A stretch of 64,000 nt of DNA, from NCBI RefSeq assembly GCF_001648175.1, contig NZ_CP015243.1:3348001-3412000 (forward strand), in the 5' to 3' direction. This DNA is from Halotalea alkalilenta (GTDB taxonomy: Bacteria; Pseudomonadota; Gammaproteobacteria; Pseudomonadales; Halomonadaceae). Within the stretch, counting starts at the first letter, position 1. Each line of letters starts with the position of its first letter. The notes beneath the pieces were generated by a model. The model searched no databases, was not told the DNA's origin, and saw nothing but the letters and a program-made list of their open reading frames with translations. Below, in pieces: positions 1 to 9,295 of the stretch. Position numbers and translations under genes: made by a program.

Positions 1-980
1 CGCACGTTGCCCGCGCGCGCCGCCTGCGCAAGCCCGGCGACGCCGATCACCGAGTCGGCGCGAAGCTCCAGCGGATCGCACCAGACGTCGGACATCCGGC
101 GCAGGATCACGTCGACCGGCTTGAGCCCGCCGAGGGTGCGCATCCACACCCGCTGGTCGCGCACCACCAGATCGAGGCTCTCGACCAGCGGCAGGTTGAG
201 ATAGCTGGCGAGGTATGCGTGCTCGAGATAGCCGTCGCTGCCGGGCCCGGCGGTGAGCAGCACCACGTTGGGATGTTCGCGATGCTGAGGGGCGAGCGAG
301 ACCAGCGCGCGGTGCTCGTCGGCGAGCGCTCCGGCGAGCCGGCGCAGCGGCGCGTCGCGATAGAGATTCGGCATCGAGCGGGCGAGCACGATACGGTTTT
401 CCAGCGCGTAACCGCTGCCGGCCTGCGATTGCACACGGTCGGCGATCACCCGCCAGCGGCCTTCGCGGTCGCGGACAAGATCGACTCCGAGCGAGAACAG
501 CGCTGCGCGTTCGGTATCGAAGGAGTACTGGCAGGGCGGCAGCCACCAGCCCTGCTGGAACAGCGCCTCGGCGGGGATCAGCCCCTCGCGCAGCGTACGC
601 TGCTCGCCGTAGAGATCGCGCAGCAGCGCATCGAGCAGCCGGGCGCGCTGGGCAAGCCCGGCCTCGAGCAGTGGCCACTCGTGCCTGTCTATCACCAAGG
701 GCAGCGGGTCCACGCGCCAGCTGCGCGCGGCGCTGCCGAGCGCACGGCCGTTGAAGGTCACGCCGTTCTCGTGCAGCAGCCGCTGCGCCTCGAGACCGCG
801 CTGGCAGATGCCGTCGAGGCCGAGACGGGCGAAGTTCTCCAGCAGCGCGTGCCAGTGCGGGCGCAGCTCGCCGCTATCGCCGAGCAGGCTGTCGAAGCCA
901 CCGGCGCTGCGATAGCCGGCCAGCAGCGCTGAGAGCACACCGCTCGGCATGGGGGTCAAAGTGATCGTTTCCTGGTTCAT
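1..980 (-). CDS. Circularly permuted type 2 ATP-grasp protein (DUF404/DUF407), 3' end outside window
   Basis: A minus-strand frame opens at the ATG at 978-980 (MNQETITLTPMPSG) and runs off the left edge after about 326 codons, so the C-terminus is missing. Visible segments match the paralogue at 4668-6128: LRDLYGEQRTL, LGVDLVRDREG, GYALENRIVLARSMP, VVLLTAGPGSDGYLEHAYLA and VDVILRRMSDVWCDPLEL. This family is a permuted ATP-grasp ligase thought to join amino acids or peptides through acyl-phosphate chemistry; no substrate is established. It lies 100 bp downstream of the transglutaminase gene on the same strand, so the two are probably co-transcribed. Some homologues carry a fused C-terminal alpha-E domain; that cannot be judged here. 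Confidence 0.82.
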   Translation of the reverse strand, partial: MNQETITLTPMPSGVLSALLAGYRSAGGFDSLLGDSGELRPHWHALLENFARLGLDGICQRGLEAQRLLHENGVTFNGRALGSAARSWRVDPLPLVIDRHEWPLLEAGLAQRARLLDALLRDLYGEQRTLREGLIPAEALFQQGWWLPPCQYSFDTERAALFSLGVDLVRDREGRWRVIADRVQSQAGSGYALENRIVLARSMPNLYRDAPLRRLAGALADEHRALVSLAPQHREHPNVVLLTAGPGSDGYLEHAYLASYLNLPLVESLDLVVRDQRVWMRTLGGLKPVDVILRRMSDVWCDPLELRADSVIGVAGLAQAARAGNV

Positions 981-1080
981 GAAGGCATCGACCGCACCCG
1001 GCCCGCCCGACGAACGAGGCAGACAGGGCGCTGGTGGGTAACAGGCACCGCAGGGGCACAGTGGAGGCGTCGCGACCGGC

Positions 1081-4000
1081 TCAGGTGCCGCGACGCAGAT
1101 CCAGCGTCAGCGGCAGCTCGAGACTCGGTGTCTCGGCGGGCACATTGATTTTGCCCTGAGTATGCCCTTGCCGCTCGAAGCGCGCCAGCCTGCGGGCCTG
1201 CGCCTCATTGGCATTGATCGGGAATCGCTCGTAGTTGCGCCCCGCCGGATCGACGACGTGATAGGTACAAGCACCCACCGAGCGCTGGTTCCAGGTGTCG
1301 ACCAGGTCGAACACCAGCGGCGCATGGACGGGAATCCGCGGATGCAGCGCCGAGGGTGGCTGCCAGGCCCGATAGCGCACCCCTGCGACCGCTTCACCGC
1401 TGCGCGAGGTCGGCGCCAGCGGTACCCGCCGGCCGTTGCAGGTGAGCACGTAGCGGCCATCGACGAAGCCCTGGACCTTGACCTGCAAGCGCTCGACCGA
1501 TGAGTCGACGTAGCGCGCAGTGCCGCCAGAGCTCGCCTCCTCGCCGAGCACATGCCAGGGCTCCAGCGCCTGGCGCAGCTCGACGCTCAGGGTGTCGGTG
1601 TTGAATTCACCATGCAGCGGGAAGCGGAACTCGAGGAAGCTCTCGAACCAGCTCGGGTCGAAGTCGAAGCCGTGGCGGCGCAGGTCGCCGAGCACCTCGA
1701 GCAGATCGTTCCAGAGGAAATGCGGCAGCATCCAGCGATCGTTCAGCGCACTGCCCCAGCGCACCAGCGGTGCGCTATAGGGCGCGCGCCAGAAGCGCGC
1801 GACCAGCGCGCGCACCAGCAGCGCCTGGAGCAGCGACATCCGTGGATGAGGCGGCATCTCGAAGGCGCGCAGCTCGAGCAGCCCGAGTCGACCGGTATCG
1901 CTGTCGGGGGAGTAGAGCTTGTCGATGCAGAACTCGGCGCGGTGGGTATTGCCGGTCAAATCGGTGAGCAGGTGGCGGAACAGTCGGTCGACCAGCCAGG
2001 GCTGGGTCACCTCGTCGTCCGGCACCTGGGAGAGCGCGACTTCGAGCTCGTAGAGCGAATCGTGGCGCGCCTCATCTACCCTCGGCGCCTGGCTGGTCGG
2101 CCCGATGAACAGGCCGGAGAAGAGATACGAAAGACAGGGGTGATGCTGCCAGAAGGTGACCATGCTGGAGAGCAGCGAGGGCCGGCGCAGGAACGGCGAG
2201 TCCGCAGGCGTCGCGCCGCCCAGGGTGATGTGATGGCCGCCGCCGGTGCCGGAGTGACGCCCATCGAGCATGAACTTCTCCGCACCGAGCCGGCACTGCC
2301 GGGCCTCGTCGAACAGCGCGGTGGTGGTATCGACGAGTTCGGGCCAGCTCGCCGACGGCATGATGTTGACCTCGATCACCCCCGGATCAGGAGTGATCAT
2401 GAATTTCGCCAACCGCGGGTCGGAGGGCGGCGGGTAGCCCTCGACGAATACCGGCATGCCGAGCTCGGCGCAGGTGCGCTCGACCGCGGCGATCAGTCCG
2501 AGATATGCCTCGAGCGACTCGAGCGGCGGCAGGAAGACGTAGAGATGGCCATCCCGCGGCTCGACGCAGAGGCTGGTCGGTATCGATTCCGCCGCGGCGC
2601 GGTTGAGGTCCTGGACCGCGTCGAGCAGCGCTCCGGTGTCGGTGCCCTCGCCTTTCGCACCGGCGCGGGCGGTGACGTGCCTGCCGGCCTCGCCACGCAG
2701 CGCATCGCTCGCCGGCTGCTGCTGGCCGCGCGCCAGCGCAACCAGGCGCGCGACGATCTCTTGGTGGGGATCCGGCAGCGGTCCGCGCGGGGCGAAGCTG
2801 GCCACCGGCTGGCGCGGATCCTCCCAGCTCTTCAACGGCAGCGCGTCGAGCGGCAGGCGCAGCCCCATCGGCGAGTCACCCGGCACCAACAGCAGATGGT
2901 CGCGGCGCAGCAGCCAGGCGCCGCTGCGCCAGCCTCGTCCTTCGGCGCGCAGCGGCAAGGCATAGCCGACCACCTCGCCCAAGCCGCGCTCGAGCAGCTG
3001 GCCGAGACGACGACGCTCAGCGTCGTCGTCGAGATCGACGTCGCGCGGGTCGAAGTCCACCGGCAAGGTACGTTCACGCCAAAGGTAGTAATAAACGTCC
3101 TCATAGGCGGGAATCAGGTGCACCGCATCGATGCCGAGCTGCTCGCAGAGGGTGTCGGCGAACTGGCGCGCCTGCTGCGGCCCGTAGTCGCGCTCGACCG
3201 CGTCGTCGTCGAGCAGCGCGGGGTCGCGCCATACCGGCACGCCATCGCGGCGCCAGTAGCAGGCCAGGGCCCAGCGCGGCAGCGGCTCGCTGGGGTACCA
3301 CTTGCCTTGCTGGTAATGGAACAGTCCGCCCGAGGCGAAACGCTCGCGCAGCCGCTTGAGCAGCGACACCGAGAACCTGCGCTTGGTCGGCCCCAGCGCC
3401 GCTGTGTTCCACTCGTCGCCATCCATGTCGTCGATCGAGACGAAGGTCGGCTCGCCGCCCATGGTCAGGCGTACGTCGCCCGCCTTCAACGCCGCGTCGA
3501 CACGTTTGCCGAGCTGGTCGACCGCCTGCCACTGGTCCTCATCGAACGGTTTGGTGACCCGGGGACGCTCCTCGATCCGCTCGACGCGCATGGCGAAGTC
3601 GAATTCGACCTCGCACGGCTCGCTGAGCCCGGTGATCGGCGCCGCGCTGCTCGGCTCCGGTGTCGCCGCCAGTGGGATATGTCCTTCGCCGGCGAGCAGC
3701 CCCGAGGTCGGGTCGAGCCCGATCCAGCCGGCACCGGGCACGAACACCTCGGTCCAGGCGTGAAGATCGGTGAAATCGTGGGTCGTACCGGAGGGCCCGT
3801 CGAGCGCCTCGAGATCGGCGACCAGCTGGACCAGGTAACCCGAGACGAAGCGCGAAGCCAGCCCCAGCCGGCGAAAGATCTGCACCAGCAGCCAGGCACT
3901 GTCGCGGCATGAACCACTGCCTTTCTCGAGGGTCTCCTCGGCGGCCTGGACACCGGGCTCCATCCGCACCAGGTAGGCGATGTCCTGGCTCAAGCGCTGG

Positions 4001-4446
4001 TTGAGCGCGACCAGGAAATTGACCGATGAATCCGCCTCCTTCGCCACCTCGGCGAGCCAGGCGTCGAGTCTCTCCCCGCCCTCGTCGAGTTCGAGATAGG
4101 GCGCCAGCTCCTTGGCCAATGCCGCCGAATACTCGAACGGAAAACGCTCTGCGTAGGGTTCGACGAAGAAGTCGAATGGATTGATCACGGTCATCGGGGC
4201 GATCACTTCGACCGCCACCGAAAGCCGTGAGAGCGGTTCGGGGAACACCACCCGTGCCACCAGGTTGCCGAAGGGGTCCTGCTGCCAGTTGATGAAGTGC
4301 TCGCCACCTTCGATCTTGAGCGAGAACGCTTCTATCGGCGTGCGACAGTGCGGCGCCGGGCGCAGCCGGATCAGGTGGGGAGAGAGCGCGACCGGGCGAT
4401 CGAAGCGATATTCGGTGGCGTGGTGCACAGCGACGCGTATGGACAT
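1081..4446 (-). CDS. Transglutaminase-like protein with C-terminal DUF2126 domain (1121 aa)
   Basis: The N-terminal part (about residues 1-90) looks like the bacterial transglutaminase N-terminal beta domain. The papain-like core follows, with a visible Cys-His-Asp triad: C180 in GSGSCRDSAW, H229 in DLHAWTEVF and D245 in GLDPTSGL. The remaining roughly 800 residues are DUF2126-like, with segments such as GGEPTFVS and GRHSGTGGGHHITLGG. The family is predicted to cleave or transfer amide or isopeptide bonds, and it recurs beside ATP-grasp and alpha-E genes, as here. There is no signal peptide, so the protein is probably cytoplasmic. Its 5' end faces the gene at 4668 across a 221-bp divergent intergenic region. 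Long open frames on the opposite strand are by-products of GC-rich codon use. Confidence 0.9.
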   Translation of the reverse strand: MSIRVAVHHATEYRFDRPVALSPHLIRLRPAPHCRTPIEAFSLKIEGGEHFINWQQDPFGNLVARVVFPEPLSRLSVAVEVIAPMTVINPFDFFVEPYAERFPFEYSAALAKELAPYLELDEGGERLDAWLAEVAKEADSSVNFLVALNQRLSQDIAYLVRMEPGVQAAEETLEKGSGSCRDSAWLLVQIFRRLGLASRFVSGYLVQLVADLEALDGPSGTTHDFTDLHAWTEVFVPGAGWIGLDPTSGLLAGEGHIPLAATPEPSSAAPITGLSEPCEVEFDFAMRVERIEERPRVTKPFDEDQWQAVDQLGKRVDAALKAGDVRLTMGGEPTFVSIDDMDGDEWNTAALGPTKRRFSVSLLKRLRERFASGGLFHYQQGKWYPSEPLPRWALACYWRRDGVPVWRDPALLDDDAVERDYGPQQARQFADTLCEQLGIDAVHLIPAYEDVYYYLWRERTLPVDFDPRDVDLDDDAERRRLGQLLERGLGEVVGYALPLRAEGRGWRSGAWLLRRDHLLLVPGDSPMGLRLPLDALPLKSWEDPRQPVASFAPRGPLPDPHQEIVARLVALARGQQQPASDALRGEAGRHVTARAGAKGEGTDTGALLDAVQDLNRAAAESIPTSLCVEPRDGHLYVFLPPLESLEAYLGLIAAVERTCAELGMPVFVEGYPPPSDPRLAKFMITPDPGVIEVNIMPSASWPELVDTTTALFDEARQCRLGAEKFMLDGRHSGTGGGHHITLGGATPADSPFLRRPSLLSSMVTFWQHHPCLSYLFSGLFIGPTSQAPRVDEARHDSLYELEVALSQVPDDEVTQPWLVDRLFRHLLTDLTGNTHRAEFCIDKLYSPDSDTGRLGLLELRAFEMPPHPRMSLLQALLVRALVARFWRAPYSAPLVRWGSALNDRWMLPHFLWNDLLEVLGDLRRHGFDFDPSWFESFLEFRFPLHGEFNTDTLSVELRQALEPWHVLGEEASSGGTARYVDSSVERLQVKVQGFVDGRYVLTCNGRRVPLAPTSRSGEAVAGVRYRAWQPPSALHPRIPVHAPLVFDLVDTWNQRSVGACTYHVVDPAGRNYERFPINANEAQARRLARFERQGHTQGKINVPAETPSLELPLTLDLRRGT

Positions 4447-4667
4447 CGGAGCCTCGGAGCCGGCGACTGAGATGTCGCAAATATCACCGTGATGCCTACA
4501 GGATTACAACGACTATCTTGCTCGCGGGGCGCTTCTCTTTGCTTCGCCACGATGCTATAGCTTAGCGGGACGGACCTTCTGCATGACCCGCGCGGGGCTT
4601 CGGCCCGCGACGACAAGATCAAGATAGAGATCGATCCGAGGCGATCGATGACAAGAGGGTTCGGACC

Positions 4668-6128
4668 ATGACTCGGATAGACTGGAACGACTATCACTGC
4701 GACGCGCATTACGACGAACTACTGGCCCAGGCCGGCGTGCCCCGAAATGCATCCAAGGCGCTCTGCGACTACCTCGCGAGCCTGGATGCCAGCGAACTAG
4801 CCGAACGCAAGACCGCAGCCGAGGCGGCGATCAGGACGATGGGGATTACTTTCACCGTCTACTCGGAAGGCACCATGATCGATCGCGCCTGGCCGTTCGA
4901 CATCGTGCCGAGGATCATCCCCGCCGCAGAGTGGCGACGCACCGAGGCGGGGCTCAAGCAGCGCGTCGAAGCGCTCAACCTGTTCATCGACGATCTCTAC
5001 CACGACCAGCGCATCATCAAAGACGGCGTGTTTCCCGCCGAAGTCCTCGCCCAGTCGGTCAACTTCCGCCCGCAGTGCATCGGCATCGACCCGCCCCACC
5101 GGGTATGGGCCCACATCTGCGGCTCCGACCTGGTCCGCGACGGCGACGGTACGCTCTACGTACTGGAGGACAACCTCCGCGTGCCCTCGGGCGTCTCCTA
5201 CATGCTCGAGAACCGCAACGTCACCAAGCGGGTGCTGCCGGAGCTCTTCGCCACCGGCCGCATCCTGCCGGTCGACGACTACGCCGCCCAGCTCTACGAC
5301 ATGCTCGCCAGCATGTCTCCGCGCCCCCAGGATGAGCCGCAGGTGGTGGTGCTGACCCCGGGGATCTACAACTCCGCCTACTACGAGCACGCCTATCTCG
5401 CCCAGCAGATGGGCGTAGGGCTGGTCCAGGGCGACGACCTGATGGTCGACGATGACGATGTGGTCTACATGCGCACGGTCAGCGGTCCGACCCGGGTAGA
5501 CGTGATCTACCGGCGGATCGACGACCTGTTCCTCGATCCCGAGGCGTTCGATCCCGACTCGATGCTCGGCGTACCCGGGCTGATGCGCGCCTGGCGCGCG
5601 GGCAAGGTGGCCCTGGCCAACGCGCCCGGCGCGGGGGTCGCCGACGACAAGGTGGTCTACGCCTTCGTGCCGCAGATCATCGACTACTACCTCGACGCCG
5701 AGCCGATCCTGCCCAACGTACCAAGCTACCTGTGCATGTTCGACGACCAGCGCGACTACGTCCTCGAGCACCTCGACGAGCTGGTGATCAAACCGGCCAA
5801 CGAATCCGGTGGCTATGGCATGCTGATCGGACCGCGCTCGACGGCGGAGGAGCGTGCGCAGTTCGCCGAACGGATCAAGGCCGACCCACGCAACTACATC
5901 GCCCAGCCGACGCTGAATCTATCCACCACGCCCACGCTCTGCGGCGGCGTGGAGGTCAAGCCTCGCCATGTCGACCTGCGGCCTTTCATTCTCTCCGGCG
6001 CCGAGACCCACGTCACCACCGGCGGACTGACCCGTGTCGCACTGATCGAGGGTTCGCTGGTGGTCAACTCCTCTCAAGGCGGTGGCAGCAAGGACACCTG
6101 GATCGTCGAAACCGAGGAGAACGACTGA
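4668..6128 (+). CDS. Circularly permuted type 2 ATP-grasp protein (486 aa)
   Basis: Full-length DUF404/DUF407 protein starting MTRIDWNDYHC. Family segments include NLFIDDLYHDQRI near residue 105, GSDLVRDGDGTLYVLEDNLR, VLTPGIYNSAYYEHAYLA, VDVIYRRIDDLFLDPEAF and a C-terminal LRPFILSGAETHVTTGG. These enzymes are permuted ATP-grasp ligases predicted to form an amide bond on an unknown peptide or amino acid. The stop codon overlaps the next start as ATGA, which indicates translational coupling to the alpha-E protein. The gene is divergent from the transglutaminase gene and paralogous to the partial gene at 1-980. Biochemical role is inference from context only. Confidence 0.9.
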   Translation: MTRIDWNDYHCDAHYDELLAQAGVPRNASKALCDYLASLDASELAERKTAAEAAIRTMGITFTVYSEGTMIDRAWPFDIVPRIIPAAEWRRTEAGLKQRVEALNLFIDDLYHDQRIIKDGVFPAEVLAQSVNFRPQCIGIDPPHRVWAHICGSDLVRDGDGTLYVLEDNLRVPSGVSYMLENRNVTKRVLPELFATGRILPVDDYAAQLYDMLASMSPRPQDEPQVVVLTPGIYNSAYYEHAYLAQQMGVGLVQGDDLMVDDDDVVYMRTVSGPTRVDVIYRRIDDLFLDPEAFDPDSMLGVPGLMRAWRAGKVALANAPGAGVADDKVVYAFVPQIIDYYLDAEPILPNVPSYLCMFDDQRDYVLEHLDELVIKPANESGGYGMLIGPRSTAEERAQFAERIKADPRNYIAQPTLNLSTTPTLCGGVEVKPRHVDLRPFILSGAETHVTTGGLTRVALIEGSLVVNSSQGGGSKDTWIVETEEND

Positions 6129-7135
6129 TGGCCATGCTCTCCCGCGTCGCTGAGAATCTCTACTGGGTGGCCCGCTATCTCGAACGCGCCGAGGACACCG
6201 CGCGGCTGGTCAACGTCAACACCCACCTGCTGCTCGATTTCCCTCAGGCCGCCAATCTCGGCTGGGCGACACTGATCGAAATCACCGGCAGCCTTGACTC
6301 GTTCAACGAACTCTACGATGAGTTCAGCGAGCGCAACGTGCTCGCCTTCCTCTGTACCGATCGAAGCTATTCGAGTTCGCTGCTCTCCTCGCTGGCCGCC
6401 GCCCGCGAGAACCTGCGCACCACCCGTGACATCGTCCCGCGCGAGATCTGGGAGCAGGTCAACGGCCTCTACATGGAGGCGGTCGCACACGCCTCGAGCA
6501 GCCTGGCCCTGGCCCGGCGCGAGGAGTTCCTCAAACGGATCATCCGCGGCTGCCAGACCGTCACCGGACTGTTCGAGGGCACCCTCAGCCGCACCCAGGC
6601 CTTCACCTTCGTCGAGCTCGGCCGCCAGCTCGAACGCGCCGATATGACCACCCGTATCGTCGACGTACGCTCGGGCAACCTGCTGCCGCGCAATCCGGAG
6701 GAGCTCACCCCGTTCGAGAACCTGCAGTGGATGAGCGTGCTCAAGTCGCTGACCGGCTACCAGATGTACCGCCAGCAGGTGAGACTTCGCGTGCGCGGGC
6801 CGGACGTGCTCGAGTTCCTGCTCAAGGAGCCGACCTTTCCCCGCGCGGTGGCCTACTGCCTCGACAGTATCTCCGACAACCTGCGCACCCTGCCCCGCTA
6901 CGACCGCCCTCTGGCCGCATCCACCCTGGTCCGTGCGGAGGTCGCCGAGGCCGACGTGCGCTCGCTGGCGCGCTCCCCGGACGACCTGCGCCTGGCCATC
7001 GACAAGCTGCAGATCGGCTTCAACACGCTCCATGACTCGATCGCCGCGACCTACTTCTCACGCGATTTGGCCAATGCGCCGCCGCATCAAAGCCAGAGCC
7101 AGACCCAGCGCGACGACATGCTCGACGAAGACTGA
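6128..7135 (+). CDS. Alpha-E domain protein (DUF403), 335 aa
   Basis: The start is the ATG at 6128, which overlaps the upstream TGA by one base. The open frame extends further upstream, but that part lies inside the ATP-grasp gene. The product begins MAMLSRVAENLYWVARYLER, the classic DUF403 opening with the E-R-A-E-D motif, and is all helical with segments such as FVELGRQLERADMTTRI and NLQWMSVLKSLTGYQMY. Alpha-E proteins are nearly always encoded next to permuted ATP-grasp and transglutaminase genes and probably act as a helical partner or scaffold for the ligase; the function is unproven. A hairpin at 7156-7185 may end the transcript. Confidence 0.92.
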   Translation: MAMLSRVAENLYWVARYLERAEDTARLVNVNTHLLLDFPQAANLGWATLIEITGSLDSFNELYDEFSERNVLAFLCTDRSYSSSLLSSLAAARENLRTTRDIVPREIWEQVNGLYMEAVAHASSSLALARREEFLKRIIRGCQTVTGLFEGTLSRTQAFTFVELGRQLERADMTTRIVDVRSGNLLPRNPEELTPFENLQWMSVLKSLTGYQMYRQQVRLRVRGPDVLEFLLKEPTFPRAVAYCLDSISDNLRTLPRYDRPLAASTLVRAEVAEADVRSLARSPDDLRLAIDKLQIGFNTLHDSIAATYFSRDLANAPPHQSQSQTQRDDMLDED

Positions 7136-7155
7136 ACCCGGTGCGGTGACCGCCG

Positions 7156-7185
7156 AGCGCTCCGCCGTCCCAACGTCGGAGCGCT
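7156..7185 (+). terminator. Hairpin after the alpha-E gene
   Basis: AGCGCTCCG at 7156-7164 pairs with CGGAGCGCT at 7177-7185. The 9-bp stem lies 20 bp past the alpha-E stop codon. No U-run follows, so it may be a weak or Rho-assisted terminator. Confidence 0.45.
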
Positions 7186-7235
7186 TCGGTTATGCTGGGC
7201 GGCGACCCTGACATTTCGATGAGGAATTCCTCCCC

Positions 7236-8045
7236 ATGACCCAATCCAGTATTGGGCTGCCCGAGCTGCTGTCGCTCGAACCGCTCGAGGTGAACCTCTT
7301 TCGCGGTGTGAGCCTGGATCTCGGCCTGCCGCAGCTGTTCGGCGGTCACGTCCTCGCCCAGGCGCTGGCCGCAGCGGCTCGGACGGTACCGAGCGAGCGC
7401 GCGGTGCACTCTCTGCACGGCTATTTTCTGCGTCCAGGCGATGCTAGCCGCCCGGTGGTCTACCAGGTCGACCCGACCCGCGATGGGGGCAGTTTCACTA
7501 CCCGGCGCATCACCGCGATCCAGTACGGCCAACCGATCTTCTTCTGCAGCGCTTCTTTCCACCTGGAAGAGCCAGGCTTCGAACACCAGAGCTCAGCCGC
7601 AGCGCCGGACACCGCCTCCCCCGAGGCGCTGCTCGAGCGCGGCGTGCGAGTCGAGCGGCTGCCCAACCTGCCGGTGGAGATCCTACGCTGCGATCTCTCC
7701 CGGGATCCACCTCGCCACAGCGTCTGGATCAGGCTGCTCGGCGAAGCGCCGGCCGATCCCGCGCTGCACCGCCAAATGCTTGCCTACGCATCGGATCTCT
7801 GCCTGCTCGCCACCGCGCTGCTGGCCCACGACAAGCGTCCCCACGAGCCGGGGCTCAGGATCGCGAGCCTCGATCACGCCATCTGGTTCCACCGCGACCT
7901 CGATCTCCACGACTGGCATCTCTACCAGATGGACAGCCCTTGGGCCGGCGGCGCACGCGGCCTGAGCCATGGAGAGATCTTCGATCGCAACGGCGTACTG
8001 GTCGCCACCACCATGCAGGAAGGGTTGGTCCGCTTCTCGCCCTGA
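7236..8045 (+). CDS. tesB: Acyl-CoA thioesterase II
   Basis: A 269-residue double-hotdog thioesterase that hydrolyses medium- and long-chain acyl-CoA to free acid and CoA in the cytoplasm. Diagnostic segments are FRGVSLDLGLPQLFGGHVL near residue 25, VHSLHGYFLRPGD, DGGSFTTRRITAIQ and the C-terminal half with SLDHAIWFHR, which carries the expected catalytic Asp, followed by THis-less SHGEIFDRNG and VATTMQEGLVR with the catalytic Gln. Length equals the usual TesB length. It is monocistronic: a hairpin precedes it, and a strong 13-bp stem at 8083-8111 separates it from the convergent gene at 8144. Confidence 0.95.
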   Translation: MTQSSIGLPELLSLEPLEVNLFRGVSLDLGLPQLFGGHVLAQALAAAARTVPSERAVHSLHGYFLRPGDASRPVVYQVDPTRDGGSFTTRRITAIQYGQPIFFCSASFHLEEPGFEHQSSAAAPDTASPEALLERGVRVERLPNLPVEILRCDLSRDPPRHSVWIRLLGEAPADPALHRQMLAYASDLCLLATALLAHDKRPHEPGLRIASLDHAIWFHRDLDLHDWHLYQMDSPWAGGARGLSHGEIFDRNGVLVATTMQEGLVRFSP

Positions 8046-8072
8046 CGACCTGGCCAGGAAAATCCTGCCGGC

Positions 8073-8111
8073 AAAAAGCGAAGCCGGCGACCGGATCATC
8101 CGGTCGCCGGC
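8073..8111 (-). terminator. Strong intrinsic terminator between convergent genes
   Basis: A perfect 13-bp stem, 8083-8095 paired with 8099-8111, has a 3-nt loop. Read on the minus strand it is followed by TTCGC and then a T5 run (complement of the A run at 8073-8077), so it fits the end of the zinc peptidase transcript. It may also stop tesB transcription from the other side. Confidence 0.75.
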
Positions 8112-8143
8112 GTTCTCGCCACCCCGCTTGGAGATGCAGCCGC

Positions 8144-9208
8144 TCAGGCCGCGTGGGCGTTGGCGCCCGCCCCCTTCACCAGGCCATCGATGTAGCGCAG
8201 TTTCTCGACCACGGTGTCGTTGAGCACCACCGGCACCAAGTCGAGCAGTCCCATGTCGCGATTGAGCTCGTTGATCGAGAGCCCCACCCTTTGCCAGGCG
8301 ACCAGCATCTGATCGAGGCTGCGATCATGGTCGACCCGAGTGAAGCCCAGACCCTTGGCGGTGTCGAGCACCGAGACGACGTCGAGATAGAGCGCGAAGG
8401 TCTCGGCGAAGTCCTCCCAGGGATGCATGGTGGCGTATGCGGAAACGTAGTGAAGTTCCCAATCAACCGGCGGCCCCTGGTGGTAGTGGCGCTCGAGCGC
8501 TTCGGCATAGGTCGGCGAATTATGATCGCCGAACACCGCGATGCAGGCGGCTTCGTCCCGATTCTGGACCAGCAGGTCCCAATAATAGTGGCCGATCTCG
8601 TGGCGAAAATGGCCGATCAGGGTGCGATGCTCCTCTCCCATGTCGACCCTGAGCCGCTCGCGCTCGGCATCGTCCGCCTCGCGCACGTTGATGGTGATGT
8701 GGCCATTGGCGTGCCCGGTATAGACCGTCTGATCGCCGACCTGACGCCACAGCCCGTCATTGGGCAGCGCATCCGCCATGAACGAGAACGATAGCGGCAG
8801 CGGTGCGCCCTCGACGTGCTTGTCCGGATGCGGCAGCTCGACCAGATCGAGGGTGTAGAACAGCCTGCGCTTGGCGCTTTCGAGCGCGGCCCAGCGTACC
8901 AGCGCCCCATCCACGGACAGGTCGGGAATCATTTCATTGCAGCGGCAGCAATCACAGAGCTCGGGCGCGCCCCCCTGGCCATCGAGCTCGACCATCCGGT
9001 TGCACACCCCATAATCGCGATAGTTGGCGCATTTCAGCAGACTCGCACCGCACTCGGCATTGGCGCAGCGATAGCCGCCCGCATCCAAGGGCTCGAGTGC
9101 ATGGATGCCATCGCAGGCCGGGCACCAGCCCACTTCGCGACCACAGGAAAGACATTGGCTGTTGTCGAAGAACAAGCGAGTGGAGCAGACACATTCGAAG
9201 ACGCGCAT
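8144..9208 (-). CDS. Putative zinc-binding metallopeptidase with Cys-rich zinc-ribbon N-terminus (354 aa)
   Basis: The first 90 residues hold at least 14 cysteines, many in CxxC pairs (C19/C22, C29/C32, C85/C88 and others), suggesting zinc ribbons. The C-terminal two thirds contain a gluzincin-like HEIGHYYWD motif with H203, E204 and H207. This fits the family annotated as putative zinc-binding peptidases of proteobacteria. No signal peptide is seen, so it is probably cytoplasmic; the substrate is unknown. The gene stands alone, convergent with tesB across the terminator at 8073-8111 and 87 bp downstream of ycgN on the same strand. Confidence 0.8.
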   Translation of the reverse strand: MRVFECVCSTRLFFDNSQCLSCGREVGWCPACDGIHALEPLDAGGYRCANAECGASLLKCANYRDYGVCNRMVELDGQGGAPELCDCCRCNEMIPDLSVDGALVRWAALESAKRRLFYTLDLVELPHPDKHVEGAPLPLSFSFMADALPNDGLWRQVGDQTVYTGHANGHITINVREADDAERERLRVDMGEEHRTLIGHFRHEIGHYYWDLLVQNRDEAACIAVFGDHNSPTYAEALERHYHQGPPVDWELHYVSAYATMHPWEDFAETFALYLDVVSVLDTAKGLGFTRVDHDRSLDQMLVAWQRVGLSINELNRDMGLLDLVPVVLNDTVVEKLRYIDGLVKGAGANAHAA

Positions 9209-9295
9209 GGAGATACTCTCGTGAGGCGACCGATCATGGAACTGCTAAAGGATAGACGGTTGCGACGACAGCGCTACATCGGCGAGCGAATCGGC

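Noticed and set aside
1552..3912. A 786-codon plus-strand open frame opposite the transglutaminase gene, and similar long ones at 16665-18050, 4797-5771 and 41793-43571
   Set aside because: They are antisense frames produced by GC-rich codon use: Gln/Arg/Glu-rich, no recognisable domain, while the opposite strand encodes well-known proteins.
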